Source: Roseibium aggregatum IAM 12614
GTDB taxonomy: Bacteria; Pseudomonadota; Alphaproteobacteria; Rhizobiales; Stappiaceae
NCBI RefSeq assembly: GCF_000168975.1
Contig: NZ_AAUW01000015.1
Span: 62,001 to 126,000 of the forward strand
Direction of reading: 5' to 3'
DNA: 64,000 nt
The position numbers and the translations under genes are program-made. Of this stretch, positions 16,588 to 25,614 are shown piece after piece. The notes below the pieces were generated by a model. That model made no database searches. It was not told the DNA's origin and saw only the letters and a list, made by a program, of their open reading frames with translations. Positions within the stretch are counted from its first letter, which is position 1, and every line of letters starts with the position of its first letter.

Positions 16588-18234
16588 CTATGCGGACTTG
16601 GAGGTAAGGGCCGGAGAAAGGGTCAATTGCTCGAACAGCCGCGCAACGGCTTCCGCGCCCGGATCGTTGTGTCCGGAGAGGCTGGCCTCGGAGACATAAG
16701 ACGCCCTGCCCGCGCGTGCCCGCGTGATCCGCGACGTCGCATCCGCCCCCTGACGGGCCTCGCTCGCCGCAGCCTCGATACCGTTTTCCAGCGCATTCAG
16801 TGCCGGCAGCAGCGCGTCGATCATGGTGCGGTCGCCCGGCTGGGCGCCGCCCACCTGCATGATCCGGTCAAGACCGGCCTTCAGGGCTCCGATGGCCCCG
16901 CGCCCGCTGGACGACGCATCGCCCGCAGCGGCAAAGAAGATCGCCAGCAGCACCCCGGAAGACCCGCCCATGGTCTGGCTGAGTTCCAGCCCGATGGCCC
17001 GGTAGAGCTGGGTGAGATCCGCCAGCGGCAGCCGGTCGAGCGCCTTCACCAGCGCCCGGGCGGCGGTGGCAAGCGTGCTGCCGGTGTCGCCGTCGCCCGA
17101 CTTGGCGTCGAGCGCATTGAGGTCGTCCTCGGCGGCGATCAGGATATCGCAGCAGCGCTCGATGAACTTCCGCGTCTCCGGGTTCTTGGACGGCAGCGGC
17201 TGGATCGGCGTCAGGCCGTCCGGTAGCGGCAGCACGGACACTGCGCCAAGCGCAAGGCAGCCGGGCCATGCCCAGGGCGCGACCGGGGCCTGCAGCAAGG
17301 CTTCTTCGGTCTTGCCGACCGGCAGCAGCGACACGGAGAACCCATGCATGTCGAGCGAGGTCATCATCGCCGCCGGGCCGATGACCCAGCGGATCTGGCT
17401 GCCGATGCGCGAAGCCGTGAGTTCTTCCAGAAGCACCGACATTTCCAGCGGCGTCGTGCTGCCCAGATTGTTGAGGATCGCCACATGCGGTCCGGGCGAG
17501 AGGTTCGGCGCCAGCCGGTCCACCACCATGGCCATGGCCGCGCGGGCGTTGGAATAGTCGACCTGCTCGATCCCCGCCTCGCCGTGAATGCCAAGTCCGA
17601 GTTCCGCCTTGCCGTGTGCAATGCGGTCTTCCTTGGGCGATCCCGGCACCGTGCAGGTGTCCAGCGACATGCCGATGGAAATCGCACCGCCGATGGTTTT
17701 CCTGGCGGCCTCCGTGATGGTTTCCAGATCCGCACCCTGATCGGCAAGCGCTCCGGCGATCTTGTGCACGAACAGCGTGCCGGCGACACCGCGCGCCTGC
17801 GGCAGGTCCGGCAGGGCAACGTCGTCGTCGACGATCACCATGTTGACCTTCAGTCCGAAGGAGCGGGCCCGCTCGGCGGCCAGACCGAAGTTCAGCCGGT
17901 CGCCGGTGTAGTTCTTGACGATCAGCAGGCAGCCAGCCTTGCCGGTGACGGCCAGAATGCCCGCCAGCACCGCATCCACGGAAGGCGAGGCAAACACTTC
18001 GCCGCAGACGGCCGCCGTCAGCATGCCCTGGCCGACGAAACCGGCATGGCTCGGCTCGTGGCCGGAACCGCCGCCGGACACCAGAGCCACCTTCGATTTG
18101 TCCCAGTCGGTGCGCACGACCACCTTGATATGCGGATAGCCGTCAAGCCGGGCAAGCCGCCCGCCGGCCGTGCGCAACATGCCGTCAATCGCTTCGGTGA
18201 CGAGCGTTTCCTTGGTATTGATGAATTGCTTCAT
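16588..18234 (-). CDS. dhaK: Dihydroxyacetone kinase, fused DhaK-DhaL (ATP-dependent)
   Basis: A 548-aa single-chain kinase that makes dihydroxyacetone phosphate from dihydroxyacetone, or phosphorylates a related triose or tetrose. The DhaK domain (1-330) shows LVSGGGSGHEPSHAGFVGQG and the substrate-binding His at residue 217 in GLGIHGEAGIE, which forms a hemiaminal with the carbonyl. The DhaL domain (about 350-548) has the metal-binding LDAKSGDGDTGSTL and QTMGGSSGVL. The fusion is as in the ATP-dependent enzymes of Citrobacter and yeast. It is the last gene after a two-ATPase ABC importer, which points to a polyol or ketose entering as substrate or precursor. Confidence 0.93.
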   Translation of the reverse strand: MKQFINTKETLVTEAIDGMLRTAGGRLARLDGYPHIKVVVRTDWDKSKVALVSGGGSGHEPSHAGFVGQGMLTAAVCGEVFASPSVDAVLAGILAVTGKAGCLLIVKNYTGDRLNFGLAAERARSFGLKVNMVIVDDDVALPDLPQARGVAGTLFVHKIAGALADQGADLETITEAARKTIGGAISIGMSLDTCTVPGSPKEDRIAHGKAELGLGIHGEAGIEQVDYSNARAAMAMVVDRLAPNLSPGPHVAILNNLGSTTPLEMSVLLEELTASRIGSQIRWVIGPAAMMTSLDMHGFSVSLLPVGKTEEALLQAPVAPWAWPGCLALGAVSVLPLPDGLTPIQPLPSKNPETRKFIERCCDILIAAEDDLNALDAKSGDGDTGSTLATAARALVKALDRLPLADLTQLYRAIGLELSQTMGGSSGVLLAIFFAAAGDASSSGRGAIGALKAGLDRIMQVGGAQPGDRTMIDALLPALNALENGIEAAASEARQGADATSRITRARAGRASYVSEASLSGHNDPGAEAVARLFEQLTLSPALTSKSA

Positions 18235-18245
18235 GTCCCGTCTCC

Positions 18246-19241
18246 TCAGGAAATGCGAGCGCCGCTGGCGTCGAAGAAAAGCGGATTGCGTGGTTGAATG
18301 GCGAGCGTGTCGCCAGGCTCAAGAGCGGTGTGGCTGTCTGACAGCGTTACGACGGAATGTCCATCGAGCGAAAGATGCAGCCGGGTCTGATCGCCCAGAT
18401 GCTCGACGCGGCGCACTTGCGAAACCTTGCCTTCGCCCTGCGTGATATGCTCCGGGCGCAGGCCGATGGTCTTGGCGCCGCTCGGTGCTCCGGCAAAGAT
18501 ATCGGCCGGCAGGACGTTGATGCGCGGCTGGCCCAGCCGTCCGGCGACATAAAGATTGACCGGGTTCTCATAGATCTCGCGCGGAGACCCGAACTGCACA
18601 AGCCCACCACGATCGAGAACTCCCACATGGGTGGCCATGGTCATCGCCTCGATCTGGTCGTGGGTCACGTAAAGCAGCGTGGCCCCGAGGCTCTCCTGGA
18701 TGCGCTTCAGCTCGATGCGCAGATCCGAGCGCAGCTTGGCGTCGAGCGAGGACAGCGGCTCGTCCATCAGATAGATGGACGGATCGCGTACCAGCGCGCG
18801 GCCGATGGACACGCGCTGCATCTCACCACCGGAAAGGTTGGTCGCCTTGTTGGCCAGCTTGTGCGAGATGCGAAGGACCTCGGCCACTTCGGCAACCTTG
18901 CGGTCGATCTCGTCCTCCGGTGTCTTCAGCAAGGGCGAGCGCAGCGGAAAGGCCAGGTTCTCGCGCACGCTCATGTGCGGATAGAGGGAATACTGCTGAA
19001 ACACCATGGCAACGTTGCGCTGCGCGGGCGTATCTTTGACAACGGAACGCCCGGCAATGACGACATCGCCCTCATCCGGCTGTTCCAGCCCGGCGATCAG
19101 ACGCAGGATGGTGGTCTTGCCGGCCCCTGTCGGCCCCAGCAGCGTGACAAAAGCGCCGTTGGGAATGTTCATGCTGACCTGATTGACGGCGAGCGTATCG
19201 CCGAACCTTTTGGTGAGGCCGGATAGCCTGACTTCAGCCAT
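18246..19241 (-). CDS. ABC transporter ATP-binding protein 2 (UgpC/MalK type)
   Basis: A 331-aa ATPase. Walker A LGPTGAGKTT (residues 36-45), Q-loop FQQYSLYPHMSV, signature NLSGGEMQRVSIGRAL, Walker B SIYLMDEPLSSLDA, H-loop YVTHDQIEAM, and a C-terminal TOBE/MalK-like regulatory domain (GLRPEHITQGEG). The ATG at 19241 overlaps the upstream ATPase stop by 8 nt. Two different ATPases in one carbohydrate ABC operon probably form a heterodimer, as in rhizobial glycerol importers (GlpS/GlpT). The signature has GGEMQ rather than the usual GGQRQ. Confidence 0.92.
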   Translation of the reverse strand: MAEVRLSGLTKRFGDTLAVNQVSMNIPNGAFVTLLGPTGAGKTTILRLIAGLEQPDEGDVVIAGRSVVKDTPAQRNVAMVFQQYSLYPHMSVRENLAFPLRSPLLKTPEDEIDRKVAEVAEVLRISHKLANKATNLSGGEMQRVSIGRALVRDPSIYLMDEPLSSLDAKLRSDLRIELKRIQESLGATLLYVTHDQIEAMTMATHVGVLDRGGLVQFGSPREIYENPVNLYVAGRLGQPRINVLPADIFAGAPSGAKTIGLRPEHITQGEGKVSQVRRVEHLGDQTRLHLSLDGHSVVTLSDSHTALEPGDTLAIQPRNPLFFDASGARIS

Positions 19242-20331
19242 GGGCAAGCACTCCCTCGTTCAACTCCGACCGCAGCGCCCGGCCCGACTGGTTGTCGAAC
19301 AGCGTGACCGTGGACCCGTTGAACTCCAGACCGGCGAATTCTCCCGCGCGAACGGGCTGGTCCGATGGAATGCGGGCTTTCAACTCGCCGGAGGGCGTCT
19401 TCATTGTCACGATCTGCGTGGTGCCGAGATATTCGGCGGCCATGACCTCGCCCCGGAAGGAACCGCTGTCGCTGAGCGTGATGTGCTCCGGGCGAATGCC
19501 GAAGACCATGTCGCCCTCGAAGGGTTCCATCAGGCGCGGCACCTCCAGTTCCTCGTGATGCATCTTCACCCTAGACGACCCGGCATGGACTTCGCCGTGG
19601 AAGCGCAGGAAGTTCATCGGCGGCGAACCGATGAAGTCGGCAACGAACATGGTCGCCGGTTTGTCGTAGATATCCTGCGGCGTGCCGAACTGCTCGATCA
19701 CCCCGTGGTTCATCACCACGATCTTGTCGCCCATCTGCATGGCTTCCAGCTGGTCATGGGTGACATAGACCGTGGTGGCGCCCATGCGGTCATGCAGGGC
19801 CCGCAGTTCCTCGGCCATATGCTCCCGGAACTCCGCGTCCAGCGCCCCCAGCGGCTCGTCCATCATGAAGGCCTTGGGATCGCGGACGATGGCCCGGCCG
19901 AGAGCGACCCGCTGACGGTCGCCGCCGGAGAGCCCACCCACCGGCCGGTCGAGAATGTCGGTTATGCCGAGAATGCGGGCGACTTCCGCCACCTTCTCGG
20001 CCACCTGGCTTTTCGGCATGCCCTGGCTGACAAGAGGATAGGAGATGTTCTTGCGCACATTCATGTGCGGATAGAGCGCGAACATCTGGAAGACGAAGGC
20101 AATGTCCCGCTGGCTGGCCGGCCGCTGGCCGACCTCCTCGCCGTCGATATAGATCTCGCCCGATGTCGGCAGCTCCAGGCCGGCGATCATGCGCAAGGTG
20201 GTGGTCTTGCCGCAGCCGGACGGCCCCAGAAGCATGAAGAACTCACCGTCCTCGATCTTGAAGGAAGACGACTGCACGGCGGTGAAGTCGCCGAAATCCT
20301 TCCGAAGATTTCTGATTACGATCTCTGCCAA
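19234..20331 (-). CDS. ABC transporter ATP-binding protein 1 (UgpC/MalK type)
   Basis: A 365-aa ATPase beginning MAEIVIRNLRKDFGDFTAVQ. I use TTG at 20331 because GGAG lies 8 nt upstream; a GTG at 20340 overlapping the preceding stop (GTGA) is an alternative. Walker A LGPSGCGKTT, Q-loop FQMFALYPHMNV, signature GLSGGDRQRVALGRAI, Walker B AFMMDEPLGALDA, H-loop YVTHDQLEAM, then a TOBE domain with FGIRPEHITLSDSG. It differs clearly from ATPase 2, so the transporter ATPase is likely a heterodimer. Confidence 0.92.
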   Translation of the reverse strand: MAEIVIRNLRKDFGDFTAVQSSSFKIEDGEFFMLLGPSGCGKTTTLRMIAGLELPTSGEIYIDGEEVGQRPASQRDIAFVFQMFALYPHMNVRKNISYPLVSQGMPKSQVAEKVAEVARILGITDILDRPVGGLSGGDRQRVALGRAIVRDPKAFMMDEPLGALDAEFREHMAEELRALHDRMGATTVYVTHDQLEAMQMGDKIVVMNHGVIEQFGTPQDIYDKPATMFVADFIGSPPMNFLRFHGEVHAGSSRVKMHHEELEVPRLMEPFEGDMVFGIRPEHITLSDSGSFRGEVMAAEYLGTTQIVTMKTPSGELKARIPSDQPVRAGEFAGLEFNGSTVTLFDNQSGRALRSELNEGVLAHG

Positions 20332-20336
20332 GACAG

Positions 20337-20528
20337 TCACTCCGGAAAGTGGCTGACGATGATGAACATGACTGTTCCGGTCAGCGTGACGATGAAGGAG
20401 TAGGTGTAGGCCCACAGGAAGACCGGCTGCATCAGCATGATCACCCCGATGGCGATCAGAAAAGATGCGAGCATTTCCCAGGACCCGCGGCGCAGGCGGA
20501 CGAGGCCGCTCATGAAATCGCTGATCAT
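20337..20528 (-). CDS. Small two-helix membrane protein of the ABC operon
   Basis: A 63-aa protein with start ATG at 20528 overlapping the upstream permease stop (ATGA). It has a short basic N-terminus (LVRLRRGSWEML) and two hydrophobic segments (about residues 19-39 and 43-58), ending SHFPE. I do not recognise a named family. Rhizobial two-ATPase polyol importers (GlpSTPQUV) also include an extra small membrane protein, so it may be an accessory subunit of the importer; that comparison rests on gene layout only. Confidence 0.8.
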   Translation of the reverse strand: MISDFMSGLVRLRRGSWEMLASFLIAIGVIMLMQPVFLWAYTYSFIVTLTGTVMFIIVSHFPE

Positions 20529-21466
20529 TTGCGGACCGCTCCGAAGGTGATGCCGCGCAGCAGATGTTTGCGAAGCAGGATGGTGAACACCATGACCGGC
20601 ACCAGGAACAGGGTTGCCCCCGCTGCGACCGCCGGCCAGTCCTGGCCGCCGACACCGATGATGGTTGGAATGAAGGGCGGGGCCGTCTGGGCCGTACCGG
20701 AGGTCAGCAGCACCGCGAACGCATATTCGTTCCACGAGAAGATCAGACAGAAGATCGCCGTCGACGCGATGCCCGTTGCCGCCTGTGGCAGCACCACCTT
20801 GTAGAAGGCCTGGAAGCGGGTGTAGCCGTCGATCAGCGCCGCTTCCTCATATTCTCGCGGGATCTCGTCGATGAAGCCTTTCAGCAGCCAGACCGCCAGC
20901 GAGATATTGACCGCGGTATAAAGCAGGATCATGCCCAGGTGCGTGTCCGACAGCCCGAGCGTGCGGAACATCAGGAAGATCGGGATCGCGACCGCGATCG
21001 GCGGCATCATCCTGGTCGACAGGATGAAGAACAGAAGATCGTCCTTCAGCGGCACCTTGAACCTGGAAAAGGCATAGGCGGCGAGTGTTCCCAGGAACAC
21101 CGACAGGAAGGTGGAGCCGAAGCCGATGATGACCGAATTCAGGAACCTTTCACCGTAACGGGAGGGACCTGCGATCACCATGTCGCGGTTGCGCACGATC
21201 TCCTCGTACCAGGTGGCTGGCGGCGGCAGCGCCTGAAGCTGTTCCGGCGACACCCGGGTGCGGGTGGTGAAGAGATTGACATAGCCTTCCAGCGACGGCT
21301 CGAAGAGCACCTTCGGCGGATAGGCAATCGCATCGACCGGCGACTTGAAACCTGTTGTCAGGATCCAGACCAGCGGCAAGAGGGTGATGACCGCGTAGGC
21401 GATGACCAGCGTTCCGGCCACCCACTTCTGCCGCGAAGACGGTTCTGTGATGGAATAGCTGCTCAT
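20525..21466 (-). CDS. ABC transporter permease 2, carbohydrate (CUT1) type
   Basis: A 313-aa inner-membrane permease of the MalG type, starting MSSYSITEPSSRQKWVAG, six hydrophobic segments. The EAA loop that docks to the ATPase is visible as EYEEAALIDGYTRFQAFYKVV. The C-terminus LLRGITFGAVRK is typical of MalG-type partners. Start and stop overlap the neighbouring genes by 4 nt each (ATGA), so the operon is tightly coupled. An external loop near residues 75-100 (RTRVSPEQLQALPPP) is longer than in simple MalG proteins. Confidence 0.92.
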   Translation of the reverse strand: MSSYSITEPSSRQKWVAGTLVIAYAVITLLPLVWILTTGFKSPVDAIAYPPKVLFEPSLEGYVNLFTTRTRVSPEQLQALPPPATWYEEIVRNRDMVIAGPSRYGERFLNSVIIGFGSTFLSVFLGTLAAYAFSRFKVPLKDDLLFFILSTRMMPPIAVAIPIFLMFRTLGLSDTHLGMILLYTAVNISLAVWLLKGFIDEIPREYEEAALIDGYTRFQAFYKVVLPQAATGIASTAIFCLIFSWNEYAFAVLLTSGTAQTAPPFIPTIIGVGGQDWPAVAAGATLFLVPVMVFTILLRKHLLRGITFGAVRK

Positions 21467-22410
21467 CTTTCCTTCACCTTGTTCAGGGCTTTGACGTAGA
21501 TCGAGGCGAGGCCGAAGACGGTCACGAACAGGATGATCGCATAGGCAGAGGCATAGCCCGTGCGCCATTTCTCGAAGGCTTCACGCTTCAGGTTGATGGA
21601 GGTCAGCTCGGTGACCGAGCCAGGCCCGCCCCCGGTGAGCTGCACCACCAGATCGAACATCTTGAAGTTTTCGATGCCGCGGAACAGGACGGCCAGCATG
21701 AGGAACGGCAGCACCATGGGCACGGTGATGGTCCAGAACTGGCGCCACTTGCTGGCCCGGTCGATCTCCGCGGCCTCGTAGATATAGTCCGGGATCGATC
21801 GCAGGCCCGCCAGACAGATGAGCATCACGAAGGGCGTCCACATCCAGGTATCGACGATCACGATGGCCCAGGGCGCGAGTGCCACGTCGCCGATCATCTG
21901 GAAAGAGGCCGGATCGATCCCGGTGAAGAACGACACGCCGTAATTGAAGAGACCGATCTGCGGCTGATAGAGAAAGGTCCAGAAGTTGCCGACAACCGCC
22001 GGCGACAACATCATCGGCAGCACGATGAGCGTGGTCCAAAGATCGTTGCCCTTGAATTTCCGGTTGATCAGCCAGGCCAGTGTGAAGCCGATCAGCACCT
22101 GCAGAGCGATGGTCCAGAACAGGAAATGCGCCGTTGCCTGCATGGTCAGCCAGATGTCGCCGTCCGTCAGGATGCGCTCATAGTTGCGCAAGCCAACATA
22201 TTCGACATCCCGCGTGGGCCGGTTGGCCCGGAAATTCGTGAAGCTGAGATTGATCGTCCAGATCAGCGGAAAGATGTTGACCGCCAGCAGCAGGAAGATT
22301 GTCGGGGCGACAAAAAGCCAGGCAATCGTGCGGTCGGAAAGCCCTCGGATTTTGGCGGCAACGGTGGGCGGCGTTGCCTTTGCTACTCGGTCTATCGGGG
22401 TGTCGGCCAT
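21463..22410 (-). CDS. ABC transporter permease 1, carbohydrate (CUT1) type
   Basis: A 315-aa MalF/UgpA-type permease with six hydrophobic segments (for example TIAWLFVAPTIFLLLAVNIF). The EAA loop reads YIYEAAEIDRASKWRQFWTI. It pairs with permease 2, with which it overlaps by 4 nt. It lies after a hairpin that follows the binding-protein gene. Substrate cannot be read from the permease, but the downstream dihydroxyacetone kinase suggests a polyol or ketose. Confidence 0.92.
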   Translation of the reverse strand: MADTPIDRVAKATPPTVAAKIRGLSDRTIAWLFVAPTIFLLLAVNIFPLIWTINLSFTNFRANRPTRDVEYVGLRNYERILTDGDIWLTMQATAHFLFWTIALQVLIGFTLAWLINRKFKGNDLWTTLIVLPMMLSPAVVGNFWTFLYQPQIGLFNYGVSFFTGIDPASFQMIGDVALAPWAIVIVDTWMWTPFVMLICLAGLRSIPDYIYEAAEIDRASKWRQFWTITVPMVLPFLMLAVLFRGIENFKMFDLVVQLTGGGPGSVTELTSINLKREAFEKWRTGYASAYAIILFVTVFGLASIYVKALNKVKER

Positions 22411-22477
22411 GAGACGCTCTTTGTGAGAAACGGTTCCGGAAAGCGCCGGCCGGACCGGCCGGAGCTTTCGGGGTGTG

Positions 22478-22501
22478 ACAGCCCGCGAGAAGGCGGGCTG
22501 T
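22478..22501 (-). other. Intercistronic hairpin after the binding-protein gene
   Basis: ACAGCCCGC and GCGGGCTGT (sharing a G near the loop) form a strong GC stem around GAGAAG, about 70 nt past the binding-protein stop and before the permease start. No T-run follows on the minus strand. It fits a transcript-processing or stability element as at other binding-protein/permease junctions of this window. Confidence 0.6.
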
Positions 22502-22569
22502 CCGCTGGAGCCGGGAGCAGGTCAAACCCTGACAACACTCCATGTGCCGGCAGGGTTTGCCTGGAGCCC

Positions 22570-23889
22570 TCAGAGCTTGCCTTCGTCCTCGAAGGTTTCG
22601 GTCCAGTCCTCGATCAGCTTGTCGAGCGCTTCCTGTGCGGTTCCCTGATCGGCGACCACATAGTCATGAAGTCGCTTTTGCATCGCCAACAGCAATTCGG
22701 CGTAAGCCGGCTCCTGCCAGAAATCCATGACGTTATCCATGGCCAGAAGGAAGTCGGACGCAAACGGCGCGCTGTCGGGGAAGCTCGGATCGTTGAGCAC
22801 GCTGACATGGCAGGAATAGCCGCCGAGATCCCACCATTTCTTCTGAACGCTCGGCTGGGCGAACCACTTGATGTAGTCGAGCGCCGCGTCCTGCTTGTCG
22901 GAATAGGCCACCACGGAGATGCCCTGCCCGCCTAGCGTCGAGGCTTCCCGGTTCTGGCCGGGATTGACGAAGAAGCCGATCTTGTCGCCGCCCACATCCG
23001 GATCGGCATAAAGGCCGGGGAAGAAGGCAAACCAGTTCATGGCCATGGCCACCTGGCCCGACTTGAAGGCATCAAGCGACTGTTCCATGTAGCTGTCGGT
23101 GTATCCCGGAGGCGTGCCGGTCTTGTAAAGTTCCTTGTAGAACTCCAGACCTGCGACGGCTTCGGGCGAGTTGACCGCGCCTTCCATGTCGTATTTGCCC
23201 GGCGTCATTTCATACTTGAAACCGAACGGATAAAGCGCGCTGGTCGCGCCCATGGTGATGCCTTCCGAGCCGCGCTCGGTGAAGATGGACGCTCCGTAAC
23301 GGGTCTGACCGTCAATCTCGCGCCCCTGGAAGAACTGGGCGATCTCAAGCAGTTCGGCCTGGGTCTTGGGCGGCGCCAGATCGCGGCCGTGCTTTTCCTT
23401 GAAGGCCGCCTGGATGTCCGGCTTCTCGAACCAGTCCTTGCGGTAGAACCAGCCGTTGGCATCGCCCATGGCCGGCAGTGCGTAGTAGTTCGGCTCACCC
23501 TTGGGCCAAGTGGAATAGGCATAGACGGTCGCCGGGGCGAAATCGTCCATGCTGATGCCTTCCTTTTCGAAGAAGTCGTTCAACTTGACGTAATGGCCGT
23601 TTTCCGCACCGCCGCCGATCCACTGGCTATCGCCGATCAGCAGATCGCACAGTTTGCCGCCGGAATTGAGCTCGTTCAGCATGCGGTCGGCGAAATTCGG
23701 CCAGGGCACGAATTCGAATTTCATGGTGTGGCCGTATTCGGCCTCGAATTCCTTCGACAGCTCGACCAGCGCGTTGGCCGGATCCCAGGCCGCCCAGCAC
23801 AGGGTCAGCTCATCGGCCTGAGCATTGGAAACAGATAGTCCGCTGACCGCAACAAGAGCGGTCGCCGCGAGAAGTTTCGCAGTTTTCAT
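22570..23889 (-). CDS. ABC transporter substrate-binding protein, carbohydrate type
   Basis: A 439-aa periplasmic binding protein (SBP_bac_1 type). The ATG at 23889 gives a clear signal peptide (MKTAKLLAATALVAVSGLSV, cleavage after NAQA). Mature segments typical of sugar binders: TLCWAAWDPANALVELSKEF, FVPWPNFADRMLNEL, WYRKDWF-like GWFYRKDWFEKP, and AMNWFAFFPGLYADPDVGG. It is the first structural gene of the operon and sits behind LacI-type operators. Ligand unknown; the kinase downstream suggests glycerol, erythritol, dihydroxyacetone or a similar small polyol/ketose. Confidence 0.9.
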   Translation of the reverse strand: MKTAKLLAATALVAVSGLSVSNAQADELTLCWAAWDPANALVELSKEFEAEYGHTMKFEFVPWPNFADRMLNELNSGGKLCDLLIGDSQWIGGGAENGHYVKLNDFFEKEGISMDDFAPATVYAYSTWPKGEPNYYALPAMGDANGWFYRKDWFEKPDIQAAFKEKHGRDLAPPKTQAELLEIAQFFQGREIDGQTRYGASIFTERGSEGITMGATSALYPFGFKYEMTPGKYDMEGAVNSPEAVAGLEFYKELYKTGTPPGYTDSYMEQSLDAFKSGQVAMAMNWFAFFPGLYADPDVGGDKIGFFVNPGQNREASTLGGQGISVVAYSDKQDAALDYIKWFAQPSVQKKWWDLGGYSCHVSVLNDPSFPDSAPFASDFLLAMDNVMDFWQEPAYAELLLAMQKRLHDYVVADQGTAQEALDKLIEDWTETFEDEGKL

Positions 23890-23960
23890 GGGTGAAGTCC
23901 TCCCGAATGGTCGCGCGCCGGCGCCTGCCGGACCGCAGCACTCCTCCAAGTGCAGGCTCA

Positions 23961-24009
23961 CGCTATGTGACATACGTATGTCACGTCAATCGAAAAACTG
24001 ACATACGTC
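23961..24009 (-). promoter_or_regulatory. Promoter of the ABC/kinase operon with two LacI-type operators
   Basis: A perfect 18-bp palindrome GTGACATACGTATGTCAC (23967-23984) fills the spacer between TTGACG (23984-23989) and ATAGCG (23961-23966) read on the minus strand. A second site, CTGACATACGTC, lies at 23998-24009. The same 12-mer occurs upstream of the LacI gene (25284-25295). The central CpG palindrome is the classic LacI-family operator form, so the adjacent LacI protein is the likely repressor. Confidence 0.75.
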
Positions 24010-24114
24010 TTTCTTTTTGACATCACCAATAGGCAATTCAAGCGGCAGGAACGCCGCACTCCATTGAATTCACTTATCTTTCGGGAGTTGTCTCCTTTGA
24101 CGAGGAACGAGGCC

Positions 24115-25143
24115 TCAATAGAGGTTTTCGCGCATGATGATCTCGATCCGGATCTTTTCCTGCGCCTCGTAGATGTCCGTGCCGTCGCATTTGGCCCGCA
24201 AGACCCGCAGGGCACTGCGCACAAGGTGCCCCACATTCTGGGCGATGACCGCATCGAGCTCGCCGTCGGCGAGAGCCTGCCGCGTCACCGGCGTCAGGTC
24301 GTGGGCAATCACCACGAAGCGTCCGGCAACACCATGTTCGCGCAGCGCGTCCAGCATGGCCGCATTGCCCGACCCCATGGAATAGATTGCCTTCAGCTCC
24401 GGATGGGCCTTGAGCGCATGGTCCAGCGTCTCGTGGATCCGGTCCGGATCATCATAGAACTCGATGGTCGGCAGGGTTTTCAGCTGCGGATAGTCCCGCG
24501 ACAGCACCTCGTCCAGACCGAAGCGCCGTTCGATGCTGTCGCGCGCCACCATGGAATTGGTCACCACCAGGATGCTGCCGGTCTCGTTGCGCAGGAACTT
24601 GCCCAGAAGCGCCCCGGCCGTCTTGCCGGCGGAGAAATTGTCGACACCGGCAAAATAGTGGCATCTGGAGTTCGGCAGATCCGACACCAGCGCAACCACA
24701 TAGACACCCGCACTCTTGATATGCGCAATGGCATCGCGCACCTGCGGGGTTTCCGGAACCATGATGGCAACGCCGTCCAGTTCGGACAGGTCCAGGGTCT
24801 TCAGCCGGTCGACGACCGCATGCGGGTCGGCAGCGTTGACCAGCAGCACGCTGACATCGGCCCGGTCCGCCACCTGCGCGCCGGATGCCTCCTCGACCGC
24901 CGCCACCAGCGTCTCGACAAAATGATTGGGGCCTTCGGGCAACACGAACACGAACTTATACTGGCGCTGCCTGGCAAGATTGGCCGCATGGGTATCGCGC
25001 ACATAGCCGAGCTTGCGGACAGCTTCCTTGACCCGTTCCGCGTTTTTCGGGCGCACATCCGCGCGTCCGTTCAAAACCCGGTCGACAGTCGACAGGCTGA
25101 CCCCGGCCTCACGGGCAATATCGTGTACGGTTGGCTTGACCAT
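24115..25143 (-). CDS. LacI family transcriptional regulator (ABC/kinase operon)
   Basis: A 342-aa repressor. The ATG at 25143 follows GGGAGACGTG. The helix-turn-helix is at residues 4-25 (TVHDIAREAGVSLSTVDRVL), with hinge helix NLARQRQYK; the rest is a periplasmic-binding-like effector domain (CHYFAGVDNFSAGKTAGALL, AIYSMGSGNAAMLDALREHG). The helix begins VSLSTVDR instead of VSxxTVSR, seen in LacI proteins of polyol/ribose-like systems. It lies just upstream and in the same direction as the binding-protein gene, and TGACATACGT-type palindromes flank it on both sides. Confidence 0.93.
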   Translation of the reverse strand: MVKPTVHDIAREAGVSLSTVDRVLNGRADVRPKNAERVKEAVRKLGYVRDTHAANLARQRQYKFVFVLPEGPNHFVETLVAAVEEASGAQVADRADVSVLLVNAADPHAVVDRLKTLDLSELDGVAIMVPETPQVRDAIAHIKSAGVYVVALVSDLPNSRCHYFAGVDNFSAGKTAGALLGKFLRNETGSILVVTNSMVARDSIERRFGLDEVLSRDYPQLKTLPTIEFYDDPDRIHETLDHALKAHPELKAIYSMGSGNAAMLDALREHGVAGRFVVIAHDLTPVTRQALADGELDAVIAQNVGHLVRSALRVLRAKCDGTDIYEAQEKIRIEIIMRENLY

Positions 25144-25283
25144 CACGTCTCCCGGACCATCCCGCGCTCTCATGACCGCAGACAAGATGTTCCAATACCT
25201 CTGGCGCCGATCAGCGCCTTTGCATCCACCCGGAACCGACCGGACGCCTTCTGACCGACAAGGAGACAATGTCGCGCAGCATT

Positions 25284-25299
25284 CTGACATACGTCAATC
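25284..25299. promoter_or_regulatory. Operator upstream of the LacI gene
   Basis: CTGACATACGTCAATC contains TGACATACGTCA, an imperfect version of the palindrome at 23967-23984, and shares CTGACATACGTC exactly with 23998-24009. It lies about 140 nt upstream of the LacI start, so it may mediate autoregulation. Confidence 0.6.
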
Positions 25300-25614
25300 A
25301 AAAATCCGCTTCGCAGCGAATGACGGAAGAAATTTCCCCAAGGATATCAGTCAATTGGAAAACGGAACGCTGTCTGATCGGTGCACATTGGCGTTCATAT
25401 ACACCTTGGCCCGCAGCCAATCCGATTCCGCTCAAGCAGACAAGTGGCCGAGGCTCTTTAAGCCGTCGCCAGCTCATAGCAGCACTGCCAGACGGCGAAA
25501 TTTGCAGGGTCTGCCTTATCCGCCCCGTGTGCACACAAAGGTGCGTGCCGCTGAGCATGGCCACTTGCCTCGGCAAGCAACCAGTGTCATGACGCATCGG
25601 CAGGCGCGTTGTAA
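25300..25614. other. Intergenic stretch with no recognised gene
   Basis: Lower GC than its surroundings and without a plausible ribosome-binding site plus frame. Short frames on both strands have no domain signature. No RNA gene recognised. Confidence 0.55.
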
